Positions 1 through 6,382 of a stretch of DNA of 16,611 bases are shown here, piece by piece. Position numbers and translations under genes: made by a program. Source of the stretch: JBJKSO01 sp046703825 (GTDB taxonomy: Bacteria > Chloroflexota > Dormibacteria > Aeolococcales > Bog-877); contig JBJKSO010000083.1 in the NCBI GenBank assembly GCA_046703825.1, positions 1 to 16,611 of the forward strand, read 5' to 3'. The notes beneath the pieces are model-generated. The model had not been told where the DNA came from. It was given only the letters and a program-made list of their open reading frames with translations, and did no database searches. The stretch's first letter is position 1. Each line of letters opens with the position of its first letter.

Positions 1-569
1 GGCGCCGCCGCCAGCAGCTCGCCCAGCGGCCTGCCGACGTCCTGCTTGCGCACCACCATGCTCTGCCCCAGGTAGTCCTCGAACCCCCGGCGGTCCGGTC
101 GGAAGAGGATCAGCGAGGTGCTGCCGAAGTACTGGAAGGCCCAGAGCACCGGTCCGACCACGGGAATCATCAGCGGCAGCCAGAAGGGCAGCGAGCGCAG
201 CACCGCGTTCAGCGGCGATAGCCGTCCGCCGTCGATGCGGGTGATGCGCAGGCCCAAGGCCAGCTTGCCGACGGTGGCGCCCCGGGCCAGGTACATCAGC
301 ACCAAGTAGACGGCGGTGATGCCGAACACCAGGTAGAGGAGGTGGACGAAGTCGGTGGAGAAGGCGGGGTAGCGATGGAGCGCCGCGTTCATCCCCGCCT
401 TGACGTGGTGCTCGTAGTAGTGGACCACCTGGTTCTCGGCAGGAGCGACCATCAGCTCGAAGGCGATGATGCTGGGAATCAGCAGGACCAGGAAGTCGAT
501 CACCGCGGCCAGAATCCGCTCCGCCCCCGGCAGGGCCTGGCGATTCTGCACCCGGGCCGGAGTCAGCAT
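1..569 (-). CDS. RDD family membrane protein (partial, C-terminus beyond window)
   Basis: About 189 residues are visible, beginning MLTPARVQNRQALPGAERIL and continuing to the left window edge without a stop. The family is a small polytopic membrane domain of mostly unknown function, sometimes linked to ion transport. The first hydrophobic segment (AVIDFLVLLIPSIIAFELMV) contains the family Asp after an Arg-containing lead-in. A second segment (LLYLVFGITAVYLVLMYLA) is followed by ARGATVGKLALGLRITRIDG, the conserved G-x-T-x-G-K-x-x-x-G-(L/I)-R motif, then a third segment (LPFWLPLMIPVVGPVLWAF) and the late Asp-Arg-R-G pattern (FRPDRRGFEDYL). The ATG start is preceded by GAGGAA at a good distance. 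It diverges from the pilin gene across 171 nt that holds a strong hairpin. Family assignment is confident; function is not known. Confidence 0.85.
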   Translation of the reverse strand, partial: MLTPARVQNRQALPGAERILAAVIDFLVLLIPSIIAFELMVAPAENQVVHYYEHHVKAGMNAALHRYPAFSTDFVHLLYLVFGITAVYLVLMYLARGATVGKLALGLRITRIDGGRLSPLNAVLRSLPFWLPLMIPVVGPVLWAFQYFGSTSLILFRPDRRGFEDYLGQSMVVRKQDVGRPLGELLAAA

Positions 570-608
570 CGGGGGTTCCTCGATTGGCAGGGCGTCCGCC
601 GTCGGGGC

Positions 609-632
609 GGGCGGAGGCGGTGGCCTCCGCCC
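609..632. repeat. 10-bp perfect inverted repeat in the RDD/pilin intergenic region
   Basis: GGGCGGAGGC (609-618) and GCCTCCGCCC (623-632) are perfect complements around a 4-nt GGTG loop. It lies about 40 nt upstream of the RDD start, within its likely leader, and 109 nt upstream of the pilin start. Neither side has a T-tract, so it is not a classical terminator. An operator or structured leader is possible; no function can be assigned. Confidence 0.55.
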
Positions 633-740
633 AGGCATTCTAGTTGGCACAGGACCCAAGCGCGGCCCGGACCATGAATCGGGGCGTAACGATCTGAGAA
701 AGAAGGTGGAAATTTGACGCCCCCTGGATAAGGTGGCGCC

Positions 741-965
741 ATGCAGAACCCCATCTTGGGGCTACCGTGGCGGAATCCCGCAAGGATGCAACGACTTCTT
801 GGCGGCTTGCGGGCCCGCGCCCGGCAGGGTTCCTCGGGTCAGGGGATGGTCGAGTACTCCTTGATTCTCCTTTTGATCGTCATGGTCGTCATCGTGGTGC
901 TGACGTTGACGGGACAGCATGTCTCGGACATGTACTCCAACGTCGCCAATTCGATTCCTGGCTGA
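741..965 (+). CDS. Flp/Fap-type pilin (class IVb prepilin)
   Basis: A 74-residue protein with the architecture of a Flp prepilin: a basic leader, the processing motif SSG|QGMVEYS with Glu at +5 and Tyr at +6 after the predicted cleavage at Gly33, then one long hydrophobic helix (LILLLIVMVVIVVLTLTG) and a short tail. In the family the leader is removed by a TadV/PilD-type prepilin peptidase and the mature peptide is assembled by the Tad apparatus into fibres for adhesion. The ATG at 741 has AAGG seven nt upstream; the internal ATG at 786 is an alternative that shortens the leader but keeps the cleavage site. No prepilin peptidase, TadA ATPase or TadB/C gene lies in this window, so it is either an orphan pilin or its partners are elsewhere. 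A hairpin follows 11 nt after the stop. Confidence 0.85.
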   Translation: MQNPILGLPWRNPARMQRLLGGLRARARQGSSGQGMVEYSLILLLIVMVVIVVLTLTGQHVSDMYSNVANSIPG

Positions 966-976
966 CCTTTGACCCG

Positions 977-994
977 GGGGCCCGCCGGGGCCTC
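977..994 (+). terminator. Hairpin after the pilin gene, no T-tract
   Basis: GGGGCCC (977-983) pairs with GGGCCTC (988-994) around GCCG, seven pairs with one G-U. It begins 11 nt after the pilin stop and ends 69 nt before fdxA. It has no T-run, so intrinsic termination is only a suggestion from position. Confidence 0.35.
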
Positions 995-1063
995 TGCTAA
1001 GGGGGGAGCGGGCGGCCTCTGCTATCCTCGATTGGCCGCTCAAAGTCTGGAGTTCATCTGCTC

Positions 1064-1363
1064 ATGACCTACGTCATCGGCGAGACCTGCGTCGACGTCA
1101 AGGACAAGTCCTGCGTCGAGGTCTGCCCGGTGGACTGCATCATCGGGGCCGACGAAGATCGCATGCTCTTCATCGACCCCCAGGAGTGCATTGACTGCGG
1201 CGCCTGCGTGGACCCGTGCCCGGTCGACGCGATCTACGCCGAGGAGGACCTGCCCCAGGAGTGGGTGGAGTGGACTGAGATCAATAAGCTCTACTTCAGC
1301 GACCCGGAGGCGGCACGGTCCCAGGTCGACACCAAAACACCGCAGACCGCCCAGCCCAGCTAG
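1064..1363 (+). CDS. fdxA: Seven-iron ferredoxin (3Fe-4S + 4Fe-4S)
   Basis: A 99-residue acidic ferredoxin of the Azotobacter FdI / mycobacterial FdxA family, a soluble low-potential electron carrier. The ligand pattern is complete. Cys9, Cys17 and Cys52 match the 3Fe-4S ligands; Cys21, Cys42, Cys45 and Cys48 match the 4Fe-4S ligands (CVEVCP and CIDCGACVDPCP). Cys25 corresponds to the free cysteine next to the 4Fe-4S cluster in FdI. The conserved C-terminal segment around EEDLPQEWVEWTEINKLYF is present and is followed by a short polar tail. The ATG has GGAG 11 nt upstream, which is rather far but acceptable. It stands alone, with a terminator-like hairpin downstream, so no redox partner is indicated by context. 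Confidence 0.93.
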   Translation: MTYVIGETCVDVKDKSCVEVCPVDCIIGADEDRMLFIDPQECIDCGACVDPCPVDAIYAEEDLPQEWVEWTEINKLYFSDPEAARSQVDTKTPQTAQPS

Positions 1364-1399
1364 CCGCACCGCCCGAGCCTCGGCTGCGCTGCCAAGACG

Positions 1400-1429
1400 G
1401 GGATCTCCCCAGGTGGCCGGGGAGATCCC
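1400..1429 (+). terminator. 11-bp perfect hairpin downstream of fdxA
   Basis: GGGATCTCCCC (1400-1410) and GGGGAGATCCC (1419-1429) are perfect complements around an 8-nt loop, 36 nt after the fdxA stop. There is no T-tract after it, which is common for boundaries in high-GC genomes. A terminator or mRNA 3'-stabilising role fits its position. Confidence 0.55.
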
Positions 1430-1552
1430 TGGTCTCGGTCCGGACCCTGACGGTCTAGTTACGGTTGGTGGGCGGCTTGGTCCGACTCCAACGGCGCCGC
1501 AGACCGCCCCTTGGCCAGCTTCCTAGGGGGATCGGGATGGAGGCGGTGCAGT

Positions 1553-1573
1553 GCCCGAGGATGCGCCTCGGGC
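1553..1573 (-). terminator. 8-bp hairpin beyond the MFS gene end
   Basis: GCCCGAGG (1553-1560) and CCTCGGGC (1566-1573) form a perfect stem with a 5-nt loop. It lies about 210 nt past the MFS stop on the minus strand and has no T-tract. It may end either convergent transcript; the assignment is weak. Confidence 0.3.
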
Positions 1574-1782
1574 GCTGGACGCCGGCGGCTGGGCCGCGCC
1601 CGGATCCGGTCACCGGTAGCTAGTTGCGGCAGCCGGCGACACCTTGGCGGGGCGATCGGCCAGCGGCAGCGCAACGACTCCGCGTCTCTGAACCCGATCC
1701 TGGAACCGCCCCACCACCAGCCCGTCCTGCCGCGTCGGCGGGGTGCCGCGGACGGCGGTGCCGCGGTGGTGGAGGGGCGCCT

Positions 1783-3045
1783 TCACGGATCGGCGGCCGC
1801 CGGACCCGCGTCGCGCAGCTCCTCCGCGCGGAGCAGCAACAGTGCCGCACCCGCCACCAGTGCCAGCATCCCGGCCGACAGGAAGAAAGGGGCCCTCAGC
1901 CCCAGGTGGTTGGCCACCAGGCCCCCGAGGATCGCCCCCAGCGGGTAGGCACCCAGACCGAAGAGGCGGAAGCCACTGGTCACCCGGCCGATCAGCGCGT
2001 CCGGAACCACCCGCTGCCGGAAGGAGATCACCACAATGTCCCAGATCCCAGACGCCATGCCGGCCAGCGCCATGGCCGGCACCACCACCCAGAGCACGGC
2101 GAAGTACCCGGCGGCGGCGGCCGCCAGCGCCTGGATCGCCAGGGTGGCGGCCAGGCCGGCCGGCGTCAGCCAGCTCCGCCCCCAGCGGCCACCGACCACG
2201 GCGCCTGCCACCCCGCCCAGCGCGAGCGAGGCCAGCAGCGGCCCGTACACCGCCTTGGGGAGGTGCATAACCTCGAGCACGAACAGCACGAGGATTCCAT
2301 AGAGCATTCCCCAGCACAGGTTGCTGGTTCCCACCAGCACCGAGAGGGTCCGCAACGAGCGGTGGCGCGAGAGCCAGCGGACACCCTCCGCCATCTCGGC
2401 CCAGAGCGAGCCGTCGGCCTCGGCCGGCGCCGACCTGCGGGCCGAGAACTGACCCCGCAGCGTGGCTAGCAGTACCACCCCCACCACCACGACCAGCGCC
2501 TCGGCAGAGAAGGGGAGGAACGCGCTGCCGGCGAACAGCAAGCTCCCCAGGGCCGGGCCGACCAGGGCGCCAGTGATCGAAAACACGCCGCTCAGCACTG
2601 CGTTGGCGCGCTCCAGCTGGCGCGGCTTGACCACCCCGCGAACCAGGCCGATACCGGCGTTGGAGCCGAAGACGTCGGGGCAGCCCAGCAGGAAACCGAC
2701 CGTCACCAAGAGCGGGACTGAGACCCGTTGGGCAAGGATGCTGCCGATCAGGAACACGGTGAGCGCCAGCCGCGCCAGGGCCGCCCACTGCATGATGCGG
2801 CGGCGGTCGTGACGGTCAACGTAGACCCCGCTCGGGAGGTTCACCAGCAGCCAGGGCAGGCTTTCCGCGAAGGTCACAGCGGCCACCGCCAGGGGGACGC
2901 GGGTTACCGAAGCCGCCAGCAGGGGCAGCGCCGCTTGCCGCACCCCGTCTCCCAGCCCGATGCTGGTGTAGGCTGCGGCGAAGCGCCAGAAGTTGGCCGG
3001 CAGCCGCTCCGGGCTCGCGCCGGCAGGCACGGTGGCTTGTTGCAC
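1783..3045 (-). CDS. MFS transporter (MFS_3 / EntS-like exporter)
   Basis: A 420-residue polytopic protein of usual MFS length. The N-terminus (NFWRFAAAYTSIGLGDG...) and the loop 2-3 motif A, GVYVDRHDRRR at residues 73-83, mark it as a proton-coupled transporter of the MFS_3 group, which includes enterobactin and macrolide or tetracycline exporters. About twelve hydrophobic segments can be followed, with a charged central loop near residues 200-225 (RGQFSARRSAPAEADGSLW) between the two halves. The start is GTG, with GGGAG six nt upstream. It is a single-gene unit divergent from glnA. The substrate cannot be inferred, because no biosynthetic or regulatory gene adjoins it. Small-molecule efflux is the likely role. 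Confidence 0.85.
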   Translation of the reverse strand: MQQATVPAGASPERLPANFWRFAAAYTSIGLGDGVRQAALPLLAASVTRVPLAVAAVTFAESLPWLLVNLPSGVYVDRHDRRRIMQWAALARLALTVFLIGSILAQRVSVPLLVTVGFLLGCPDVFGSNAGIGLVRGVVKPRQLERANAVLSGVFSITGALVGPALGSLLFAGSAFLPFSAEALVVVVGVVLLATLRGQFSARRSAPAEADGSLWAEMAEGVRWLSRHRSLRTLSVLVGTSNLCWGMLYGILVLFVLEVMHLPKAVYGPLLASLALGGVAGAVVGGRWGRSWLTPAGLAATLAIQALAAAAAGYFAVLWVVVPAMALAGMASGIWDIVVISFRQRVVPDALIGRVTSGFRLFGLGAYPLGAILGGLVANHLGLRAPFFLSAGMLALVAGAALLLLRAEELRDAGPAAADP

Positions 3046-3520
3046 TGGGGCTCCCAGATGATCCGGCGCCGCCCTGGCTCAGCTCTACTCGCCGGCCGAC
3101 TTGTCCTGGGACTGCGGGATCAGCAGCCCAAGATCATCCTAGGTGGACGGTTCCAGATGGCGCGGCGCTCGTCTACAGAGCGACGAGTGGCATCACCCAC
3201 TTCGGCTCAGCGTCTGGCGCACAAAGACCGCTGACCCAGCAAGCCTATTTTCGCCGGCCGACCCGCGCCGCTCGTGGAGCTGCTCGACAACTCTCGATCC
3301 GGTACCGCTTGGGTGTGGGTGCTGCGGCTGATTTCCACCGCTAACCAGGCCGCTCGTCCGGTGCCTCTCCGGCCGCCAACTCAACCCCCTCCGTCTCTGT
3401 GTCGGTCACACATAGTTATCCCCGGGGTTTTGGTGCCCAGACAACGATGGTTCGACTCCTGAGCTGACCTACCCTGGTAGCCAAGGCAGGCTGTGTCCCG
3501 ATCGATTCAGGAGGGTCTCC
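3046..3520. other. 475-nt divergent intergenic region between the MFS gene and glnA
   Basis: No convincing protein gene is visible; the short frames here have no family character. The region should hold the promoters of both flanking genes. Noted elements are a small hairpin CTCGTC/GACGAG (3168-3173/3182-3187), an inverted repeat TGTGT-N5-ACACA (3398-3412) 109 nt before glnA, and a strong Shine-Dalgarno AGGAGGG just before the glnA start. I could not place -35/-10 boxes for glnA with confidence. Confidence 0.5.
3398..3412. promoter_or_regulatory. Candidate operator TGTGT-N5-ACACA upstream of glnA
   Basis: A perfect 5-nt inverted repeat with a 5-nt spacer lies 109 nt upstream of the glnA ATG. 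Its spacing resembles binding sites of dimeric regulators with one-turn half-site separation. No GlnR-type box was recognised. This is a pattern-only call. Confidence 0.2.
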
Positions 3521-4978
3521 ATGGCAATGGCGCTGGGTGAGAGGCTGGGGGAGGGAACGAGCACCGACCCCCAGGCTGTGATCGCGTTCGCCCGCGATCA
3601 GGGAATCAAGATCGTCGATTTCCGTTTCACCGACCTGCTGGGGAAGTGGCAGCACTTCAGCATCCCCACCCAGGAGCTGTCCGAGTCGATCTTCTCTGAG
3701 GGAATCGGCTTCGACGGCAGCAGCATTCAGGGCTTCCAGCACATCCACGAGAGCGACATGCTGCTGATCCCGGATCCTCGTACCGCCTTCGTCGACCCAG
3801 TGCTCGAAGTGCCAACCCTGTCTTTGATCTGCGACATCCGGGACCCGGTGACCAAGGCTCGCTACAGCCGCGATCCCCGTTTCGTCGCCTCGAAGGCCGA
3901 GGAGTTCCTGAGGATGAGCGGCATCGCAGACACCAGCTACTGGGGTCCGGAGTGCGAGTTCTACATCTTCAACTCCATTCGGTTCGACCAGGGTGTCAAC
4001 GAGGGCTATTACCACATCGACAGCATCGAGGGGATCTGGAACTCCGGCAAGAACAGCGCACCCAACTTGGCGTTCCGGCCTCGGCTTAAAGAGGGCTACT
4101 TTCCCGCGCCTCCGGTTGACAAGCTGCAGGACCTTCGCAGCCGGATCACGCTGGCGCTGGGTGAGGCCGGGATCGACGTCGAGGTCCATCACCACGAAGT
4201 CGGTACCGCTGGACAGACCGAGATTGACATGCGCTACGACACCCTGGTCTCGATGGCGGACAAGGTTGAGGTCTACAAGTACATCGTCAAGAACGTCTGC
4301 TACCGCGAGGGCTTCACGGCGACCTTCATGCCCAAACCGCTCTTCGGTGACAACGGCAGCGGCATGCACACCCACCAGTCGCTCTGGCGCGAGGGTGTCC
4401 CCCTGTTCTACGACAAGAACGGCTATGCCATGCTCAGCGACCTCGCACGCTGGTACATCGGGGGACTGCTGAAGCATGCCCCCGCGCTCCTGGCTTTCGC
4501 CGCCCCCACGACCAACAGCTACAAGCGGCTCGTCCCCGGCTATGAGGCTCCGATCAAGCTGGCCTACAGCGCCCGCAACCGCAGCGCCTGCATAAGGATT
4601 CCCATGTACAGCGACCGGCCGCAGCTGCGCCGGCTGGAGTTCCGGTCTCCCGATCCGACCTGCAATCCCTACCTCGCCTTCGCGGCGATGCTGATGGCCG
4701 GCCTGGACGGTATCCAGAAGCGGATTGAGCCGCCGCCGCCGGTGGAAGCCGACCTCTACGAGCTGGCGGGTGAGGGTGCGCGGGCGGTCCAGGACCTGCC
4801 AGGCAGCCTGGAGGCGGTGCTGGCGGCACTGGAGGAGGATCAGGAGTTCCTCTACCAGGGTGACGTCTTCACCAAGGATGTGGTCACCACCTGGATCGAT
4901 GTCAAGCGCGAGCGTGAGGTCGACCCGGTGCGACTCCGTCCCCACCCTTACGAATTCTTCCTCTACGCCGATAGCTGA
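3521..4978 (+). CDS. glnA: Glutamine synthetase type I (GSI-beta-like)
   Basis: A 485-residue cytoplasmic dodecameric enzyme that makes glutamine from glutamate, ammonium and ATP, the main entry of ammonium. The beta-grasp domain carries the latch GFDGSS (63-68). The catalytic domain has the metal/substrate segment ECEFYIF, the GSI-beta segment FDQGVNEGYYHIDS, the glutamate-site HHHEVGTAGQTEID, the ATP-site KPLFGDNGSGMHTHQS and NRSACIRIP. The C-terminus RLRPHPYEFFLYADS is normal. The adenylylation-loop Tyr is probably Tyr413 in DLYEL, but the usual NLYDLPPEE is replaced by DLYELAGEGA, so GlnE control is possible but uncertain. The ATG has a strong AGGAGGG seven nt upstream. No glnB, glnE or amtB adjoins it. 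A hairpin follows the stop. Confidence 0.97.
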   Translation: MAMALGERLGEGTSTDPQAVIAFARDQGIKIVDFRFTDLLGKWQHFSIPTQELSESIFSEGIGFDGSSIQGFQHIHESDMLLIPDPRTAFVDPVLEVPTLSLICDIRDPVTKARYSRDPRFVASKAEEFLRMSGIADTSYWGPECEFYIFNSIRFDQGVNEGYYHIDSIEGIWNSGKNSAPNLAFRPRLKEGYFPAPPVDKLQDLRSRITLALGEAGIDVEVHHHEVGTAGQTEIDMRYDTLVSMADKVEVYKYIVKNVCYREGFTATFMPKPLFGDNGSGMHTHQSLWREGVPLFYDKNGYAMLSDLARWYIGGLLKHAPALLAFAAPTTNSYKRLVPGYEAPIKLAYSARNRSACIRIPMYSDRPQLRRLEFRSPDPTCNPYLAFAAMLMAGLDGIQKRIEPPPPVEADLYELAGEGARAVQDLPGSLEAVLAALEEDQEFLYQGDVFTKDVVTTWIDVKREREVDPVRLRPHPYEFFLYADS

Positions 4979-4985
4979 CTCCAGG

Positions 4986-5016
4986 AGGTGGTGCCGCCGA
5001 TCAGGTGGCGCCACCT
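4986..5016 (+). terminator. Hairpin after glnA, with a 14-bp palindrome
   Basis: AGGTGGTGCC (4986-4995) pairs with GGCGCCACCT (5007-5016), ten pairs with one G-U, around an 11-nt loop, starting 7 nt after the glnA stop. The right arm is also part of the perfect palindrome AGGTGGCGCCACCT (5003-5016). There is no T-tract. Its position argues for a glnA boundary and against GTG codons at 4988/4991 as the lipoprotein start. Confidence 0.45.
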
Positions 5017-5062
5017 CTGGCGACGCGTAACCTTCGGTGCTCGGGTAGCGTATCCACGCCTT

Positions 5063-6256
5063 GTGGCCGAGTCCTCTTCGATCCCGCTGCGGCGGCCCGT
5101 CCGTCGCACGCAGATCGTCGTGGCTGCACTGGCCTCCACGGTGCTGGCGCTGGCATTGGCCGCTTGTGCCTCCCAGCCCCAGACCGAGCACCGCGAGCAG
5201 CAGCATCACGCTAGTGGAACCGCCAGTCCGCATCCCACCGAGTCGCCCAGTCCGTCAGGTGCGGCCTCCCAGGTGCCTGCTGGCTTTGAACCCACCTCCT
5301 TCACCGCCATCAGCGAGACCGACTTCTGGGTGCTGGGCGGCGCGCCGTGCTCGGGCGGCACCTGCACCTACATCGCGCACACCACGAACGGCGGTGCCAG
5401 CTTCAGCCTCGTAAATTCACCCCCGCTGGGAGCTCCCAACACCGGGCAGGCGCCGGTGCTCCGCTTCACCGACCAGGAAGATGGCTTCGCCTACATACCG
5501 AGGGCCACAGGTGAGTTCTTCGCCACCCACAACGGGGGCAACAGCTGGCACGCGGTGGCGCTGGGCGAGGTGCTCAACTTCGCGAGCGCCGGTGGCTACG
5601 CCTATGCGATCACCGCCTCCTGTCCAACCGCCAGCTGCCTCCACTTCCAGCGCTCCCCGGTGTCGTCCGACTCCTGGCAATCCTCCTCGCTGCCGTTCAG
5701 CAGCGATAGATCGTCGATGGATCTGGAGGCGCACGGCCCCGACGTTTGGCTGATGGGGACGCCAACCGCCCCGCAGTCCCCCCAGCTCCCGATCCTGGCC
5801 CGGTCCAGCGACCAGGGGGCATCATTCACCAACCTGCCGAGTCCGTGTCTGTCCGACCTGGGAGGGGCGGTCGCACCCAGCTCCGTCAACGTGCTGTGGG
5901 CGGTCTGCCCGACCGGGATGCAGGCTTATGCTTCGCGCTCCACCGACGGCGGCTCCAGCTTCACGAGCCTGAACTCGTTAACGTCGCCGATGCCCAACTC
6001 TGCCCAGCTGGCTCCCGCCAGTGACACCACCGCCGTGCTCGCCTACCCCGACCCTTCCGGCTGGCTCCGGACCACGGACGGGGGCACGAGCTGGTCCGCA
6101 GTGAGCACCGCCGCCGACTCCGACCCGGTCCTGTTCATAGGCTTCACCGATGCTGAGGTCGGCGTGGCCCTGGTGAGCACCGGTCAGGGTGCGGACTCCG
6201 AGCTCTGGCGGACGACTGATGCGGGGGCTTCCTGGGCGCTGGTGAACATCTCCTAG
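5063..6256 (+). CDS. Lipoprotein with Asp-box (Ycf48/BNR-like) beta-propeller
   Basis: About 397 residues from the GTG at 5063. The N-terminus has basic residues (RRPVRRTQ), a hydrophobic core (IVVAALASTVLALAL) and lipobox LAAC, so Cys35 should be lipidated and the protein anchored outside the cytoplasmic membrane. A Pro/Ser/Thr-rich linker follows, then a domain with repeated Asp-box turns: TTNGGASF, THNGGNSW, SSDQGASF, STDGGSSF, TTDGGTSW and TTDAGASW. Six such turns fit a sialidase-fold or Ycf48-like propeller used for glycan or protein binding. No sialidase catalytic set is recognisable. In-frame GTGs at 4988 and 4991 lie inside the post-glnA hairpin and would put about 25 extra residues before the signal peptide, so the later start is preferred although its Shine-Dalgarno is weak. 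Function unknown. Confidence 0.75.
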   Translation: MAESSSIPLRRPVRRTQIVVAALASTVLALALAACASQPQTEHREQQHHASGTASPHPTESPSPSGAASQVPAGFEPTSFTAISETDFWVLGGAPCSGGTCTYIAHTTNGGASFSLVNSPPLGAPNTGQAPVLRFTDQEDGFAYIPRATGEFFATHNGGNSWHAVALGEVLNFASAGGYAYAITASCPTASCLHFQRSPVSSDSWQSSSLPFSSDRSSMDLEAHGPDVWLMGTPTAPQSPQLPILARSSDQGASFTNLPSPCLSDLGGAVAPSSVNVLWAVCPTGMQAYASRSTDGGSSFTSLNSLTSPMPNSAQLAPASDTTAVLAYPDPSGWLRTTDGGTSWSAVSTAADSDPVLFIGFTDAEVGVALVSTGQGADSELWRTTDAGASWALVNIS

Positions 6257-6276
6257 CTGCCGCCTTTCCCGGGCTG

Positions 6277-6319
6277 CCGCTGTTGCTTAAGCGGTTGGCC
6301 GGAAGGTCGGTGCTACGGT
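6277..6319 (+). promoter_or_regulatory. Possible boundary and promoter before the enolase-family gene
   Basis: The 126-nt gap between the lipoprotein and the next gene holds a weak 5-bp stem CCGCT (6277-6281)/AGCGG (6290-6294). A TACGGT (6314-6319), resembling a high-GC -10 box, lies about 64 nt before the start. No convincing -35 is seen at normal spacing. Separate transcription of the next gene is plausible only. Confidence 0.2.
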
Positions 6320-6382
6320 GAGGCTGGCGGCGCCACCCCCGCGTCGCTCCGCAATTCGACAGCTTCTCGAGGAGCGCCGCCC

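Larger units (their letters stand above)
1364..1782. other. Gene-free convergent region between fdxA and the MFS gene
   Basis: This 419-nt stretch separates two convergent genes. Open frames here are short, low-complexity Arg/Pro-rich shadows typical of high-GC non-coding DNA, with no recognisable protein. It holds two clear hairpins (1400-1429 and 1553-1573), one near each gene end, plausibly terminators lacking T-tracts. I see nothing else in it. Confidence 0.6.

Noticed and set aside
714..734. Promoter TTGACG / TAAGGT before the pilin gene
   Set aside because: The two boxes are only 9 nt apart, far too close for a sigma-70-type promoter.
1364..1782. Small protein genes between fdxA and the MFS gene
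   Set aside because: The frames are Arg/Pro-rich, lack ribosome sites and show no motif.
1610..2788. 392-codon minus frame overlapping the MFS gene
   Set aside because: Gly/Arg-rich frame shadow of the MFS transporter with no membrane pattern.
3416..5233. Long 605-codon open frame antisense to glnA
   Set aside because: It is a shadow of glnA on the opposite strand in high-GC DNA; its translation has no family features while the + strand encodes a clear glutamine synthetase.
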